Below are positions 42,801 through 51,697 of a stretch of 64,000 bases of DNA, piece by piece. The stretch is taken from contig NZ_LT670844.1 in assembly GCF_900141755.1 (NCBI RefSeq), positions 2,914,001 through 2,978,000 of the forward strand. The letters are read 5' to 3'. The number at the start of each line of letters is the position of its first letter. Positions within the stretch are counted from its first letter, which is position 1. The translations under genes were made by a program, and so were the position numbers. The DNA is from Bradyrhizobium lablabi (GTDB lineage: Bacteria > Pseudomonadota > Alphaproteobacteria > Rhizobiales > Xanthobacteraceae). The notes below the pieces were generated by a model. It had not been told where the DNA came from and did not search any database. It saw only the letters and a program-made list of their open reading frames with translations.

Positions 42801-42984
42801 CGCTGCTCTCGACCACTTCCGCGGAGGCTCCCGGAAATACGCCGGTCACCGTAACCTGCGGCGGCACGATGTCAGGAAATTGCGCCACCGGAATCTGCAG
42901 CAACGCGAGCGCGCCGGCGATGGTGATGACGAACGCAATCACGATCGCGAGACGCGGACGGTCGACGAAAACCGCGGAAATCAT
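39823..42984 (-). CDS. RND multidrug efflux permease (AcrB/HAE1 type)
   Basis: 1053 residues. The N-terminus has [20 protein letters not shown] and [20 protein letters not shown]. The transmembrane proton relay is seen as [18 protein letters not shown] (two adjacent Asp in helix 4) and the middle Lys helix [20 protein letters not shown]. Two large periplasmic loops are present, giving the full HAE1 length. It forms a trimer that pumps drugs with an adaptor and an outer-membrane channel. The adaptor gene overlaps it by 4 bp (ATGA). No outer-membrane factor gene is adjacent, so a distant TolC-like protein would be shared. Confidence 0.96.
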   Translation of the reverse strand: MISAVFVDRPRLAIVIAFVITIAGALALLQIPVAQFPDIVPPQVTVTGVFPGASAEVVESSVAQPLEAQVVGVDRSLYMKSTSGNDGSYTLTVSFALGTDPDINTVNVNNRVQSALSQLPVEVQQQGLVVQKKSSAVLQFIVLYSANGEQDPVFITNYAIINVLDAISRTPGVGQASLFAKMNYSMRIWFDSQRLTSLNLAPSDVIAAIRAQSVQAPVGRIGARPISDEQQFQFNVQTQGRLATAEQFGNIVLRANPDGSMLRVRDVARVEIGAQNLDSESRIDGRPGVPIGIYLAPGANAVRTATAVQATLQKLSGRFPAGLSYLVQYDSTTFVNDTIKEVLKTIGEAFVLVVIVVFLFLGNLRATVVPAIAAPVSLIGAFAVLLVLGYSANTVSLLAMVLAIGIVVDDAIVVVENVERVMEEEPELSPADATKKAMTQITAPIIAITLVLLSVFVPVAFIPGISGTLFRQFAVTISAAMVISALNALTLSPALCAVFLRHTGPRRGIMGRVLGGIDWVRDRYASLVRRLVRIATLSLMLVLVFAGGTFGISLLTPTGFLPEEDQGAFFISVQLPDGASVARTSEVTKQVEALLQQMPAVEHTLSIIGFSLLDGASEPNNAFMVARLKPFAERKSAADSAQALIGRTFALGSQIRQANVLPFNLPPIIGLSTSGGFEYQLEALEGQDPVTMGSVASGLIGAANRDPRLARVFTTFTATNPSVYLDIDRAKAQALGLNISDIFTALQATLGGVYVNNFNLYGRTWQVNVQGEASDRSDISDIWRIYVRNSAAQMVPIRSIASARIVTGPQVITRYNNYRSVTVNGSPAPGVSSGTALAAMTQISSATLPAGYSFEWTGTAYQEQQASGQTGIILALAVLFAYLFLVGLYESWMIPVPVLLSVVVGVLGSYLGIKLAGLNLDLYGQIGLVVLIALAAKNGILIVEFAKEQRESGAAIEDAAILGARMRFRAVMMTSIAFILGLLPLVIATGAAELSRRAVGTAVFGGMLAASSIGIFMVPMLYVTFQKLREHASKRFGRSSKEPHPPDSLPTGV

Positions 42985-44219
42985 TTGCTGTCACCCGCCG
43001 GTTTGGCCGCGGCGCCGCTATCGGCTTGCGCGGGATCGCCGCTCGCGACGACCTTCATGATGGCCTGGATCTGCGGGCTCGCCGGCCCGGGTGAGACGGG
43101 TTGGCCGGGACGTACCCGTTGCAGGCCCTCGACGATCACCTTGTCGCCCGGCGAGAGTCCGCTGATCACCGCAGCCATGGTCGGGGTCGACTGCCCAAGC
43201 TGGATCCGGCGCTGCTCGGCCTTGTTGTCCGGCCCGACGACGAAGACATAATCGCCTTGCTGATCGGACAGCACGGCGGCGCGCGGGACAGCCAGCACCT
43301 CGACCGGCTGCACACCCTCCAGCAAGACCGTGACGAATTCGCCGTCGGTAAGCTCGCGTACCGGGCCGCCGATCGGGGAAGCATTAGGCAGTGTCGTATT
43401 GGGGATCGCGCCGCGTACCGTGACAGTATCGGTGCTCTGGGCGACGGTGTTGTCGACGAAGTTCAATTTTCCGGTCTGATCATAAAGGCGGCCGTCCGGC
43501 AGGCGCAGCTTGATCACCACCGCGTTAAGTCCGCCGCGCGGCCCATAGCGGTCGCGCAGCTCCAGCCCCTGGCGCACCGAAACCGGGAAGGTGACGTACA
43601 TCGGGTCCTGGCTGACGATGGTCGTCAGCACGCCCGACGCCGGGCTGACCACATTCCCCTCGGTCACCGCGGTGCGCCCGATCTTGCCATCGATCGGCGA
43701 GCGGATGTCGGTGTAGTCGAGGTTGATCTGGGAAGCTTGCACCTGGGCCTGGGCGCCCTGTACCTGGGCCTCCAGGCTGCGCTGGTTGGCGAGCGCGGCG
43801 TCATAGGTCGATTGTTGTCCGGCGGGCCCGCTGAGCAGGATACGCGCCCGTTCGGTGGTCAATTTTGCGTTTTCCAGCGTCGCCAGCAACTGCGCGACCT
43901 GCGCCTTCTTCGAGTCGAGATCGGCCTGGAACGGACCGCGCTCGAGCTGATAGAGTTCATCTCCCGTCTTGACCTCGGCGCCTTCGGTGAACAGCCGTTT
44001 TTCCAGAAACGCGGTGACGCGCGCGACCACGCTGACCCGACTGACCGCCTCTATCCTTCCAAGAAATTCGCTGGTTTCGGTGATCGGTCGCCTGGTCGCT
44101 TCAACGACGCCGACCGCCGGGGGTGCGCTTGCGGCAGGCTGCGCCCTGCTCGCCGCGGCTGCTGCCATTGCGAGGGCGCCTGCGGTCACCAGGCCGATAG
44201 CTACTCTAGCAAGGTGCAT
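42981..44219 (-). CDS. RND efflux periplasmic adaptor (membrane fusion protein)
   Basis: 412 residues from [20 protein letters not shown] (ATG 44219); a longer start at 44237 is possible. The signal region is followed by the lipoyl/barrel segments ([40 protein letters not shown]), a coiled-coil hairpin (about 95-165), [20 protein letters not shown] and the beta-barrel VMFPVSV-type region ([14 protein letters not shown]). It bridges the permease to an outer-membrane channel. It is translationally coupled to the permease gene. No adjacent TetR-type regulator is present. Confidence 0.95.
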   Translation of the reverse strand: MHLARVAIGLVTAGALAMAAAAASRAQPAASAPPAVGVVEATRRPITETSEFLGRIEAVSRVSVVARVTAFLEKRLFTEGAEVKTGDELYQLERGPFQADLDSKKAQVAQLLATLENAKLTTERARILLSGPAGQQSTYDAALANQRSLEAQVQGAQAQVQASQINLDYTDIRSPIDGKIGRTAVTEGNVVSPASGVLTTIVSQDPMYVTFPVSVRQGLELRDRYGPRGGLNAVVIKLRLPDGRLYDQTGKLNFVDNTVAQSTDTVTVRGAIPNTTLPNASPIGGPVRELTDGEFVTVLLEGVQPVEVLAVPRAAVLSDQQGDYVFVVGPDNKAEQRRIQLGQSTPTMAAVISGLSPGDKVIVEGLQRVRPGQPVSPGPASPQIQAIMKVVASGDPAQADSGAAAKPAGDSK

Positions 44220-44455
44220 CTCGCGCGCCCTCACCACACCGGGTGCACGTTAGCACAATTCCATTGAACCGGTCATGCCATGGGTCAACTTCTGCATTGC
44301 GCACGCCGTTCCACTATCCAGCGATCAGGCGCAGGAACTGCGCTGAAACTGGCCGACGTCAATGGAGCAGCCGACCCTCATTGCTAAACAAGGCATCGCA
44401 ACGGGCCCGCGGGGCCGGTGATTCGAGCGTAGCAACGACCCGAGATGCGCACGAC

Positions 44456-45007
44456 ATGAGCATGACCGAGTGGGCCCCCGCTTTGGCGGTGCCTGTATCA
44501 GCCAAGCGAGACCATATCAGGGGACCGCAAAACGCGGCGGTGACGCTCGTCGAATACGGCGACTACCAATGCCCGTTTTGCCGCGCGGCGCACGCGATCG
44601 TATCCGAGGCACAGCGACGGATGAGCGATGAGCTTCGATTCTGTTTCGGCATTTTCCGTTGACCACGCTTCACCCGATGGCCGAGCCGGCGGCGGAGGCC
44701 GCCGGCGCCCAGGGACATTTCTGGGCCATGCACGACATGCTCTATGAGAACCAGGACCAGCCCGCTCCCGCGGCGCTTTTGGCCTTTGCCGCAGCGATCG
44801 GGCTCGACCTCGAACGCGTCGCCGACGAGCTGGTGCGGCGCGTTCACCTCGGCAAGGTGCGGGACGACTTCTTAAGCGGCGTTCGCAGCGGCGTTAAGGG
44901 GACGCCGACGTTCTTCATCAACGGCCGCCGCCACGACGGCTCCTGGGATCTCCCGACCCCTGCTCGGAAGCCTCCAGGCCGCGGCTGTCGCTCGCAGTGC
45001 CGCATGA
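44456..45007 (+). pseudogene. DsbA-like thioredoxin-fold gene with two frameshifts
   Basis: The first frame (ATG 44456) reads VTLVEYGDYQCPFCRAAHAI with the redox pair CPFC, then breaks near 44646: RFCFGIFR-stop instead of a RHFPLTTLHPMAEP continuation, consistent with one missing base. The second frame runs through GHFWAMHDMLYENQ and SGVKGTPTFFINGRRHDGSW, then shifts again near 44960, where one extra C separates it from LLGSLQAAAVARSAA-stop at 45007. Repairing both gives a normal DsbA-family protein of about 183 residues. Either a decayed gene or two sequencing errors. Confidence 0.82.
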
Positions 45008-45186
45008 GGGGCTAGGAGCTGTGGATAGCTGCCCAGCCGTTTGCGGTGCAAATCGCTTAGGCTTACGAGTTGGACCCGCCCTGCGACCGCTTTGCGCGCC
45101 TGACGCTCTCGCGTCCACCGCATCCCGTCCCGCGTTCGTGACAACGCGCGACCCGTTATAGATCAATCATAAGATTAATATCGACT

Positions 45187-45209
45187 CATGTATCATCTCA
45201 TGATACATG
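45187..45209 (+). promoter_or_regulatory. higBA operator palindrome
   Basis: A perfect inverted repeat with arms CATGTATCAT and ATGATACATG separated by CTC ends 7 bp before the toxin start codon. It is the expected binding site of the HigA dimer. An AT-rich stretch (TTATAG, TTAATAT) upstream supplies promoter-like boxes that I could not assign uniquely. Confidence 0.75.
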
Positions 45210-45216
45210 AACGTGT

Positions 45217-45498
45217 GTGATTAGGGGCTTCAAGGATGATCGGACTCGCGCGGCGTTCGACGGCGTGGCTTCGAAAGGTTTTCCTGCTGATTTGCTCGCC
45301 GTCACGCGGCGTAAGCTCGGCTACCTGAATGCAGCGGCCATGCTTAGCGACCTGAGAGCTCCGCCCCGAAACCGGTTGGAGGCCCTCAAGGGCAATCGGC
45401 AGGGACAGCACTCGATCCGGGTGAACGATCAGTGGCGGATTTGCTTTGTATGGACGGCGGAGGGACCGAAGGACGTGGAGTTCGTCGATTACCATTAA
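45217..45498 (+). CDS. higB: HigB-type toxin (RelE/ParE fold)
   Basis: 93 residues, starting with GTG at 45217. MIRGFKDDRTRAAFDG, LNAAAMLSDLRAPPRNRLEA and HSIRVNDQWRICFVWT then DVEFVDYH match the 'plasmid maintenance killer' HigB family, with the catalytic RINDQWRICF-like block intact. HigB cleaves mRNA at the ribosome. The toxin precedes the antitoxin by 30 bp, the reversed order typical of HigBA. This is not related in sequence to the toxin at 9499-9870. Confidence 0.93.
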   Translation: MIRGFKDDRTRAAFDGVASKGFPADLLAVTRRKLGYLNAAAMLSDLRAPPRNRLEALKGNRQGQHSIRVNDQWRICFVWTAEGPKDVEFVDYH

Positions 45499-45528
45499 CC
45501 GCCGATCAGATGACCAGAGGAGAATTGC

Positions 45529-45834
45529 ATGGCCAGGAAGCTTGCGCCGATGCATCCGGGCGAAGTCTTGCGGGAAGAGTTTCTTGTGCCGTTAGGCTTG
45601 TCGGCAGGCGCGCTCGCAAAGGCGTGTGCGGTTCCACGCACCCGCATCGAAAGAATTGTCAACGAAGAGACCGCCATTACGGCCGATACCGCGCTACGGC
45701 TTGGCAAGGCGCTCGGCACGTCGGCCCAGCTTTGGCTGAACTTGCAAAATGAGTTCGATATGCGGACGGCGAAGAGCCAGATCGGAAAAGAGCTCGAGAA
45801 GATCACGCCGGTCACGGGACGCGCCGCCGCCTGA
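45529..45834 (+). CDS. higA: HigA-type antitoxin (XRE HTH)
   Basis: 101 residues with AGAGGAGAA before the ATG. MHPGEVLREEFLVPLGLSAG then KACAVPRTRIERIVNEETAI and TADTALRLGKALGTSAQLWL form the standard HigA helix-turn-helix (residues about 8-75), followed by LNLQNEFDMRTAKSQ. It neutralises HigB and represses the operon through the operator at 45187-45209. Confidence 0.94.
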   Translation: MARKLAPMHPGEVLREEFLVPLGLSAGALAKACAVPRTRIERIVNEETAITADTALRLGKALGTSAQLWLNLQNEFDMRTAKSQIGKELEKITPVTGRAAA

Positions 45835-45913
45835 TGGCCGTCCGGCGCCGCCGTCAGGCGGCTTCTGTCTGGTTCTGGCGTGGAGCGAACATCGGCTAAA
45901 GCAGTGACGTCAG

Positions 45914-46933
45914 CTAAGTGCCCGACTCGGAACCGCCCTCGCACACCGGCGGCGCTGGCCTGCAGTGCGCCAATGGAGGCAAGGCGGGAAGGTAGATTAC
46001 CGACTGCTGCTTGCCAGCCGCCGCGAACGCGTCCGACGACCAGCTTGCGATCGTAACTTCGGTCCGATAGCGCGGGAGATGGCTCTCGAGCGAGTAGCAA
46101 ACGCAAAGCGCGAGGCTGGCCCAGACCGCCGCGCTGAAATAAAGCGACATCCACGCAATCTCGTCCTTCCACTCGGCAAGGTCGTGCGTCACGACCCAAC
46201 GCGTGCTCACGTCACGAAGACCCTCGAGAGGTCCGAGAAGCTTGCTGCCATCGGCAACCCCGGCCCGCCATCGGCTCAGATACATCGGGACGTCGACGGT
46301 CATGAGAAACGCCAGATAGCCTGCAATCCCGATGATCGCGATGATAAGGACCACGCGAACCGGACCGTCGAACTCCGGCAGTAACCGGCAAAGGCCAGCC
46401 CCGACTATGAAGAAGACAACGGCCCATATCGAATTTTCGATGGCGTTGCCCAGATAATTGGTGGTCACTACCGCATACCATGAGAAGCATTCCGCGATCA
46501 GGATCAACGGCACAATCACCGCCGCAGCGTTCAAGGTGGTGTCCGCCCCCGTCATCGTGCCCAGCTGGTGCAGGATGATCGCCCATTGTGCCGCGAAGCA
46601 GATCTCGGCCACGGTTGCTACCGACCGGCCGACGACAACGCTCGACAGCCAGGTGTCGAACAGGCAGATGCGCTGAACATCGGCGCGCGGAAGAAACGAG
46701 CGGAATGCGCAGCCGAAAACATAAGCCGCCGAGAGCAGGAGCATGAGCCCGATGCCGGACGGGCCGCCGAGGCTGCCCGTCAGCTGTTCGTGGAACTGGC
46801 GGTACAGCACGAACCAAACCGCGATATTTACGCCGCTGACCACGGTTAACACGCCCCACCACCAGGCCAGGGGATTTGACCAGGCCAAGGACCTTGATAC
46901 GGAAGTTGACCGCGCCCGCCATTCCAAACTCAT
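45914..46933 (-). CDS. multi-spanning membrane protein of unknown function
   Basis: 339 residues from MSLEWRARSTSVSRSLAWSN (ATG 46933; GGAG 8 nt upstream). About six to seven hydrophobic segments are seen (WWWGVLTVVSGVNIAVWFVL, IGLMLLLSAAYVFGCAF, TLNAAAVIVPLILIAECFSW, IWAVVFFIVGAGLCRLLP, VVLIIAIIGIAGYLAFLM, IAWMSLYFSAAVWASLALCV). It carries a long, Pro-rich C-terminus. I do not recognise the family. It is convergent with higBA and has a 570-bp upstream region. Confidence 0.75.
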   Translation of the reverse strand: MSLEWRARSTSVSRSLAWSNPLAWWWGVLTVVSGVNIAVWFVLYRQFHEQLTGSLGGPSGIGLMLLLSAAYVFGCAFRSFLPRADVQRICLFDTWLSSVVVGRSVATVAEICFAAQWAIILHQLGTMTGADTTLNAAAVIVPLILIAECFSWYAVVTTNYLGNAIENSIWAVVFFIVGAGLCRLLPEFDGPVRVVLIIAIIGIAGYLAFLMTVDVPMYLSRWRAGVADGSKLLGPLEGLRDVSTRWVVTHDLAEWKDEIAWMSLYFSAAVWASLALCVCYSLESHLPRYRTEVTIASWSSDAFAAAGKQQSVIYLPALPPLAHCRPAPPVCEGGSESGT

Positions 46934-47503
46934 GAACCGCTCCGCGTGTAACTGAACTGACACTTGACTGTAGCAATACTGTCATAAATTGCGGTCCAGT
47001 CACGACAAAAATACAAAAATATTTGTGCGGCGGGGGCTTTTTGCGGGGCAAGGGCGGGATGACAGGGAGCGCATCGCTGGGCCGGTGCCAACAGCGTGGA
47101 TCGGTCCGGGACAAGCCGGGCCGCGCAATCAGCACTCTCCCGAACCAAGTCGGCTTGAAGCCGGTTTCGCGCCGCGCGCCGCAAGCGGGCTTGGTGCAGG
47201 GTTTGGGTTTGAGTGAAACGCTATCCGACCAAGTCTGAGCTAAGCAGACTCATGATTTCTGAATTGCACACGCTCGTTGTCAGCGCTCGCACGTTTGAGC
47301 GCGCACTTGTCAGCGACGATGGCCGCTACCGCGCAAAGCAGAAGGGGTTAAAGCAGCGATGTCCGAAAAGTTCCAGCAACGCATCGCACCGAATTCCACA
47401 ACATTCCCGTCAGAAGTCATCGTCGTAAAACCTTCTTCAAAAGCGGCGAATGATATCGGAGAGCCGAGAGAACAGGCTCGATAAAAAAATAGGGAGGCGT
47501 GCA
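46934..47503. other. 570-bp gene-free region
   Basis: This separates two divergent genes. It contains a GC-rich left part and a right part with a repeated TTGTCAGCG (near 47277 and 47308). GGGAGG before the 47504 start is a good ribosome-binding site. No RNA gene or protein remnant is recognisable. Confidence 0.4.
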
Positions 47504-48811
47504 ATGAGTAGAAACCGAACGTTGTTGTGCACAATCGGCATCCTGGCGGCAGCGATGCTTGCGACTGGCGCATCCTCAAGAGAGGGCGAGCGAAACGAAG
47601 GGGCGGTCCGTTTGCTGAAGACGGTTCCGATTCCTGGAACGGCGGCGAACACAACTGCCGGAAAGATGTATGTGTTCGACATTAGCTTCGTCGATCAGTC
47701 GACGCAGACGTATTATCTTGCCGATCGCTCCAACGCCGTCGTCGATGTCGTCGATGCAAGAACCAACGAGTTGATCACCCAGCTCAGTGCCACGCCTGCG
47801 TTCAAGGGCTTTACCGGGAATAACGGCACCTCAGGGCCCAACGGCGTCGTTGCTGCGTTTCCGTGGCTGTTTGTGACCGACGCCAACAGCCGCGTCGTCA
47901 CGATCGATCTGCGCAACGGCAAGACGGTGGCCGACGTGTCTACCGGCGGCACACCGGGCCTTCGTGCGGACGAAATGGCATATGATCCCAGAGACGGGCT
48001 GCTGATGGCCGTCAATAACGCGGACACGCCACCCTTTGCGACGTTGATCAACGTCAACAAGGCGACCGGCGCCCTCATGGTCGCAAAGCGAATATCGTTT
48101 GATACGATGGATACCGGGGTGAACGCGACCAATGGAGCCGAACAGCCGGTATGGGATCCGGTTTCGGGCAAGTTCTACGTCTCGATCCCGCAGATCGGCC
48201 CAAACGCTAAGGATGGGGCCGTGGTTCGGATATCGACTGCCGGCACGGTGGAAGCACAATATCCGATCGAGTTCTGCTCTCCGGCAGGCCTTACACTGGG
48301 CCCCAACGTCGATCTGCTGGTGGGTTGCAACACGGTTTTCGACACCGCGGGCAATCTCTGGGATTCGACCAAGGACGTGACCGCGGCGCCGATCCAGGTG
48401 ATCATCGACGCCTGGACAGGTAAAATTGACGCGACGGTGCCGGGCGTCGGTGTTGGCGACGAGGTATGGTTCAATTCAGGTGACGGAAATTACTACACCG
48501 CCTCCTCGACCAGCCCGTTGCGTCCGACCGAGGTCGTCGCCGGCACGCCGCTGACGGCTCAGGGCGCTGCGATCCTCGGCGTCATCGACGCGCGCGATCA
48601 GGCCCTCAAGCAACTGGTGCCCACCTTCAACGTGCCTGCAACCACGGGCCCAACCGCTCATGCCGCAAGCACCGCCCATTCGGTGGCCGCCAATGCCGGC
48701 AACAACCATGTGTTCGTTCCGCTTGGTGCAAATAATGTGTTTCCCGACTGCGTGACCGGATGCATTGCCGTCTACGGAACGGGAGACCGAGAAGAAACAG
48801 CCGCAAGATAG
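47504..48811 (+). CDS. secreted beta-propeller protein (YncE-like)
   Basis: 435 residues from the ATG at 47504 (AGGGAGG upstream). The signal peptide is RTLLCTIGILAAAMLATGAS. The mature part has propeller blades such as TYYLADRSNAVVDVVDARTN, PWLFVTDANSRVVTIDLRNG, FATLINVNKATGALMVAKRI and GKFYVSIPQIGPNAKDG. Two Cys pairs near residues 256-275 and 415-421 (FPDCVTGCIAVYG) could form disulfides. Function is unknown; similar proteins occur as exported SMP-30/YncE-like folds. No partner gene is obvious. Confidence 0.82.
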   Translation: MSRNRTLLCTIGILAAAMLATGASSREGERNEGAVRLLKTVPIPGTAANTTAGKMYVFDISFVDQSTQTYYLADRSNAVVDVVDARTNELITQLSATPAFKGFTGNNGTSGPNGVVAAFPWLFVTDANSRVVTIDLRNGKTVADVSTGGTPGLRADEMAYDPRDGLLMAVNNADTPPFATLINVNKATGALMVAKRISFDTMDTGVNATNGAEQPVWDPVSGKFYVSIPQIGPNAKDGAVVRISTAGTVEAQYPIEFCSPAGLTLGPNVDLLVGCNTVFDTAGNLWDSTKDVTAAPIQVIIDAWTGKIDATVPGVGVGDEVWFNSGDGNYYTASSTSPLRPTEVVAGTPLTAQGAAILGVIDARDQALKQLVPTFNVPATTGPTAHAASTAHSVAANAGNNHVFVPLGANNVFPDCVTGCIAVYGTGDREETAAR

Positions 48812-48929
48812 GCAAAGAAAGCCCGTCGTGGGGTCGCGGTTTAACGGCCGCGACCTCATGCTGGTACAGGATAAGCTTATCCTTGATGGTTGGTCGGCGC
48901 GACGGGGCCGCGAGCAAGGCGGCAATCCC

Positions 48930-49033
48930 TAGAGCGTGATGACTTTTCTTCGAATCGTCATCCCGCTCTATCTTTTTGTTTGAGCATGATCTTTTCGGAA
49001 AACCGGTACCCACTTTTCCGGATCATGCCCTAG
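48930..49033. repeat. intergenic repeat (AGCATGATC/CGGAAAAGTGGG family)
   Basis: AGAGCGTGATGACTTTTCTT, CATCCCGCTCTATC, GAGCATGATCTTTTCGGAAA and ACCCACTTTTCCGGATCATG are all present. This is a widespread Rhizobiales intergenic repeat. Its end supplies the TAG stop codon of the MBL-fold gene. Confidence 0.88.
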
Positions 49034-49917
49034 ACCGCATCCAGCGTGTGAACCCAAGCCTCGGGATGAAGCGCGTAGGCGTCGCCGCGCCGTGCCAGCC
49101 GCGAGAATGCCGGGAAATGCAGATGCATCCCGGCGACCAGCATGCCGTCGGTCGAGACGCGATCGAACATGCGTTTGCGCGACGCCGCGGCCGCGGCGAG
49201 ATCGGTATCGAAGGCCATGCCGGCTTCGGGAAGCGCGGTCTGCACTTCCGGCACGTGCACGGTGTCGCCCCAGATCATCAACTGATCGTTGCCCGATGCG
49301 ACGAGATAGGCGGTGTGGCCCGGCGTATGCCCGAGGCTCGGTACCGCGGTGACGCCGGGAAACACCTCGCCCTGTCTGAATAATCGCGTCCGGTTCTTGT
49401 AGGGCGTGACCTGCTCGCGGCCGGCGAGGAAATAGAGCTTCCTCGACCGCTCATCGGCCTTCGCCATCGCGCCATCGTCGAACCAGTGCGCCGGCTCGTT
49501 TTCGTGCATGACCAGTTCGGCGTTCGGAAACAAGCGCTCGCCGTTCGACATGTCGGTCAGCCCTGCGGAATGATCCGGGTGCATGTGCGTGAGCAACACG
49601 GTATCGATCGACGCCGGATCGATACCGGCCGCCGCGAGGTTGCGTTGAACGAAGCCCGCGCTGGGCTGAAGATAATTGCCCGATCCGGTGTCGACGATCG
49701 CGATGCGGCCCTTTGAATGGATCAGGAAGGCGTTGACATTGGTTCGCCGCGCCGGCCGGAACGCATCCTTGAGGATCCGATGCGCCTGTTCGAGATCGAC
49801 ATTGCGCATCACGTCCATGCTGCCGTCCAGATAGCCGTCGCTGATCGCCGTGACGACGATATCTCCGATCTTGCGATGATAGACGCCGGGAATTTGTTGT
49901 GCGGGTTGCGCAGTCAT
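49030..49917 (-). CDS. MBL-fold metallo-hydrolase
   Basis: 295 residues; GAGGTC precedes the ATG at 49917. The zinc motif is LLTHMHPDHSAGL (HxHxDH), with further ligands in SLGHTPGHTAYLV, MIWGDTVHVPE and a late His (GMHLHFPAFSR). The N-terminus has DIVVTAISDGYLDGSMDVM and FLIHSKGRIAIVDTGSGNYL. It belongs to the lactonase-like/quorum-quenching-like branch of the superfamily, but substrate is not predictable. The stop codon lies in an intergenic repeat, so the C-terminus may have been reset by repeat insertion. An alpha/beta hydrolase gene lies 42 bp upstream on the same strand. Confidence 0.92.
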   Translation of the reverse strand: MTAQPAQQIPGVYHRKIGDIVVTAISDGYLDGSMDVMRNVDLEQAHRILKDAFRPARRTNVNAFLIHSKGRIAIVDTGSGNYLQPSAGFVQRNLAAAGIDPASIDTVLLTHMHPDHSAGLTDMSNGERLFPNAELVMHENEPAHWFDDGAMAKADERSRKLYFLAGREQVTPYKNRTRLFRQGEVFPGVTAVPSLGHTPGHTAYLVASGNDQLMIWGDTVHVPEVQTALPEAGMAFDTDLAAAAASRKRMFDRVSTDGMLVAGMHLHFPAFSRLARRGDAYALHPEAWVHTLDAV

Positions 49918-49959
49918 GCGGGAAGACCTCGGTGGGATCTGGGGGATAATGCGGCTCGA

Positions 49960-50751
49960 TCAGGCGCCGATCTCTTTAAGAAAGGCGTCGATGCACTCGA
50001 AGATCAAATCAGGCGTTTGCACCGCCATATAGTGGCCGGTGCGGAGTTCGACGTAGCGTGCGCCGGGGATCGCGCCGGCCACCGCTTCCGCGAGTGGCGG
50101 CGGGCGCACGCGATCAAGACTGCCGCCGATCACGAGCACCGGACAGCGCAGCGTCGCCAGTTCGCCCTGCATGTCGGCACCCGCCAGCATTCGCCAGACC
50201 GTCGCATAGCTTGCGGGATCATTGCCGAGCCAGCGCGCCCGGTAGCGCGCGAAGCGTTTGAGATCGCCGCGAAGCTCCGGAGCATAGCCGTTTTGCATCG
50301 CATCCTCGACCGCGAATGCCATGCCGGCGGCCTCGATCTTGGCGACGCGTTCCAGCGCCGCGGCGCGGCGCTCCGGCGCGATGCCGGTCGCCGGGCTGCC
50401 GACCGCGACGGCGCTTACGCGCTCAGGGTATCGGGCAGCGAAATGAAGCGCGATCGCACCGCCGACGGCGATACCGGCAAGCGCGACCTTGCCGGCGATC
50501 CCGGTGTGATCGAGGAGGCCTGCGATATCGTCGGCCATCGTATCGAGGCCAAGCTCGCCTCGCGCCTTCTGTGACAGTCCCGCGCCGCGGGTGTCGTAGC
50601 GCAATACGCGGCGAGATTCCGCGAACCGCGGCGCGACATCGTCGAAGCTTTCGAGCGAGCCGCCCATCTCATGCACCAGCACCAGCGTGCGGTCTCCCTT
50701 GCCGCTCAGCTCGTAGCGCAGGGCTGCGCCTCCCAATTCGATGAAATCCAT
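49960..50751 (-). CDS. alpha/beta hydrolase-fold protein lacking the nucleophile serine
   Basis: 263 residues. The fold is clear: LVLVHEMGGSLESFDDVAPR, VLRYDTRGAGLSQK, DDIAGLLDHTGIAGKVALAG and a final RCPVLVIGGSLDRVRPP then RTGHYMAVQ, as in 3-oxoadipate enol-lactonase-like proteins. At the nucleophile elbow, however, it reads GIAVGG, so Ala95 replaces the expected Ser. The acid and His regions remain. It may be non-hydrolytic, or use another mechanism. It is likely co-transcribed with the MBL-fold gene downstream (42-bp gap). Confidence 0.85.
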   Translation of the reverse strand: MDFIELGGAALRYELSGKGDRTLVLVHEMGGSLESFDDVAPRFAESRRVLRYDTRGAGLSQKARGELGLDTMADDIAGLLDHTGIAGKVALAGIAVGGAIALHFAARYPERVSAVAVGSPATGIAPERRAAALERVAKIEAAGMAFAVEDAMQNGYAPELRGDLKRFARYRARWLGNDPASYATVWRMLAGADMQGELATLRCPVLVIGGSLDRVRPPPLAEAVAGAIPGARYVELRTGHYMAVQTPDLIFECIDAFLKEIGA

Positions 50752-51697
50752 TCGGCGTTCCCAGCTTTTCTCGGTTTTATTTTATTGTTCAGGGACCCGT
50801 TCGCGGGCGACCGCCGATCAAGCTCGGGATCCGCAGCCTAACGATATTGGACATGACGCGAATTCCAAAATGAAATTCCCGGAAATCTGCGAAGGTGGGG
50901 TATTCCGCCGGTTGCCTGACCGAAACGAAAATCCCGGCAAAAGCAGACTTTCGCGCCTTTCGGTCACCAGTGTTGCCCCCGCGGTGCAGCATTAAAACCG
51001 TCGAACGACCAAAGGATGCACTCATCGAGAGTGCCGTCGATGATCAAGTAAGGGCGTGCGCCGAGGGAGGCGCTAACACGCTCACTGTTGATGGCCATTT
51101 TCTGAGAGTTGCGGGAGCATCGAAATTAATTTGAACCTCTTTATCGGACATCCTTACCGTCTAGCCTTCTTTTCCCAACAGCTTTTCGTTGGTCTGCCGC
51201 GCCGATCACGGTGGCGCGGGGCGCCGTTCGGAAATCGGTAAGCCGGTTCCGCCCGGCTGCACTGCTGTCGAAGCCGGCCGATTATCGCTGCCGCTACTAT
51301 CGTAGGATTTTTCGATGTGCCTGGGACGCCGCGCCGCCGAAGCCGACAGGTCAACATCATCGAATCCCGACAACCAACCAATCGTTAGACTTCAGCGACG
51401 GTTCCTTGCGCTTGGCTCAGTTCGATTTGAGCCAAAAGTCTCATAAGGTGCCGGTCCGGATAGGATTACACTGCTTTCCGCCTTCCGCTCTCGGACAGAC
51501 GGGAAGGAGGCAAGGGTGGCTCGCGGCACCGAAGGCCGTTGGAGCTCTCCTCGGGTGGTTTAAAGTTCCCCCGAGGCTAGGCGTTGCGGACGCAACTCGC
51601 GATACGCGCCTGTAACGTCACACGTGAAACGTGCTCCGCGAGCAAATTACGCGCTGAAAAAGCGCGAGGCAATGCCTTGAAATATGAGGAGGCGCAC
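50752..51697. other. 946-bp region without a recognisable gene
   Basis: It lies between divergent genes (alpha/beta hydrolase and MHS transporter). I found no protein family on either strand. A 7-bp inverted repeat CCTCGGG (51549-51555) / CCCGAGG (51570-51576) lies about 120 bp before the transporter start; GAGGAGG precedes that start. The size suggests a degenerated gene or a long regulatory leader. Confidence 0.4.

Noticed and set aside
44456..45007. Selenocysteine or programmed frameshift in the DsbA-like gene
   Set aside because: The TGA is reached only after the frame has already shifted, a second unrelated indel follows, and no slippery site or SECIS-like hairpin is evident.
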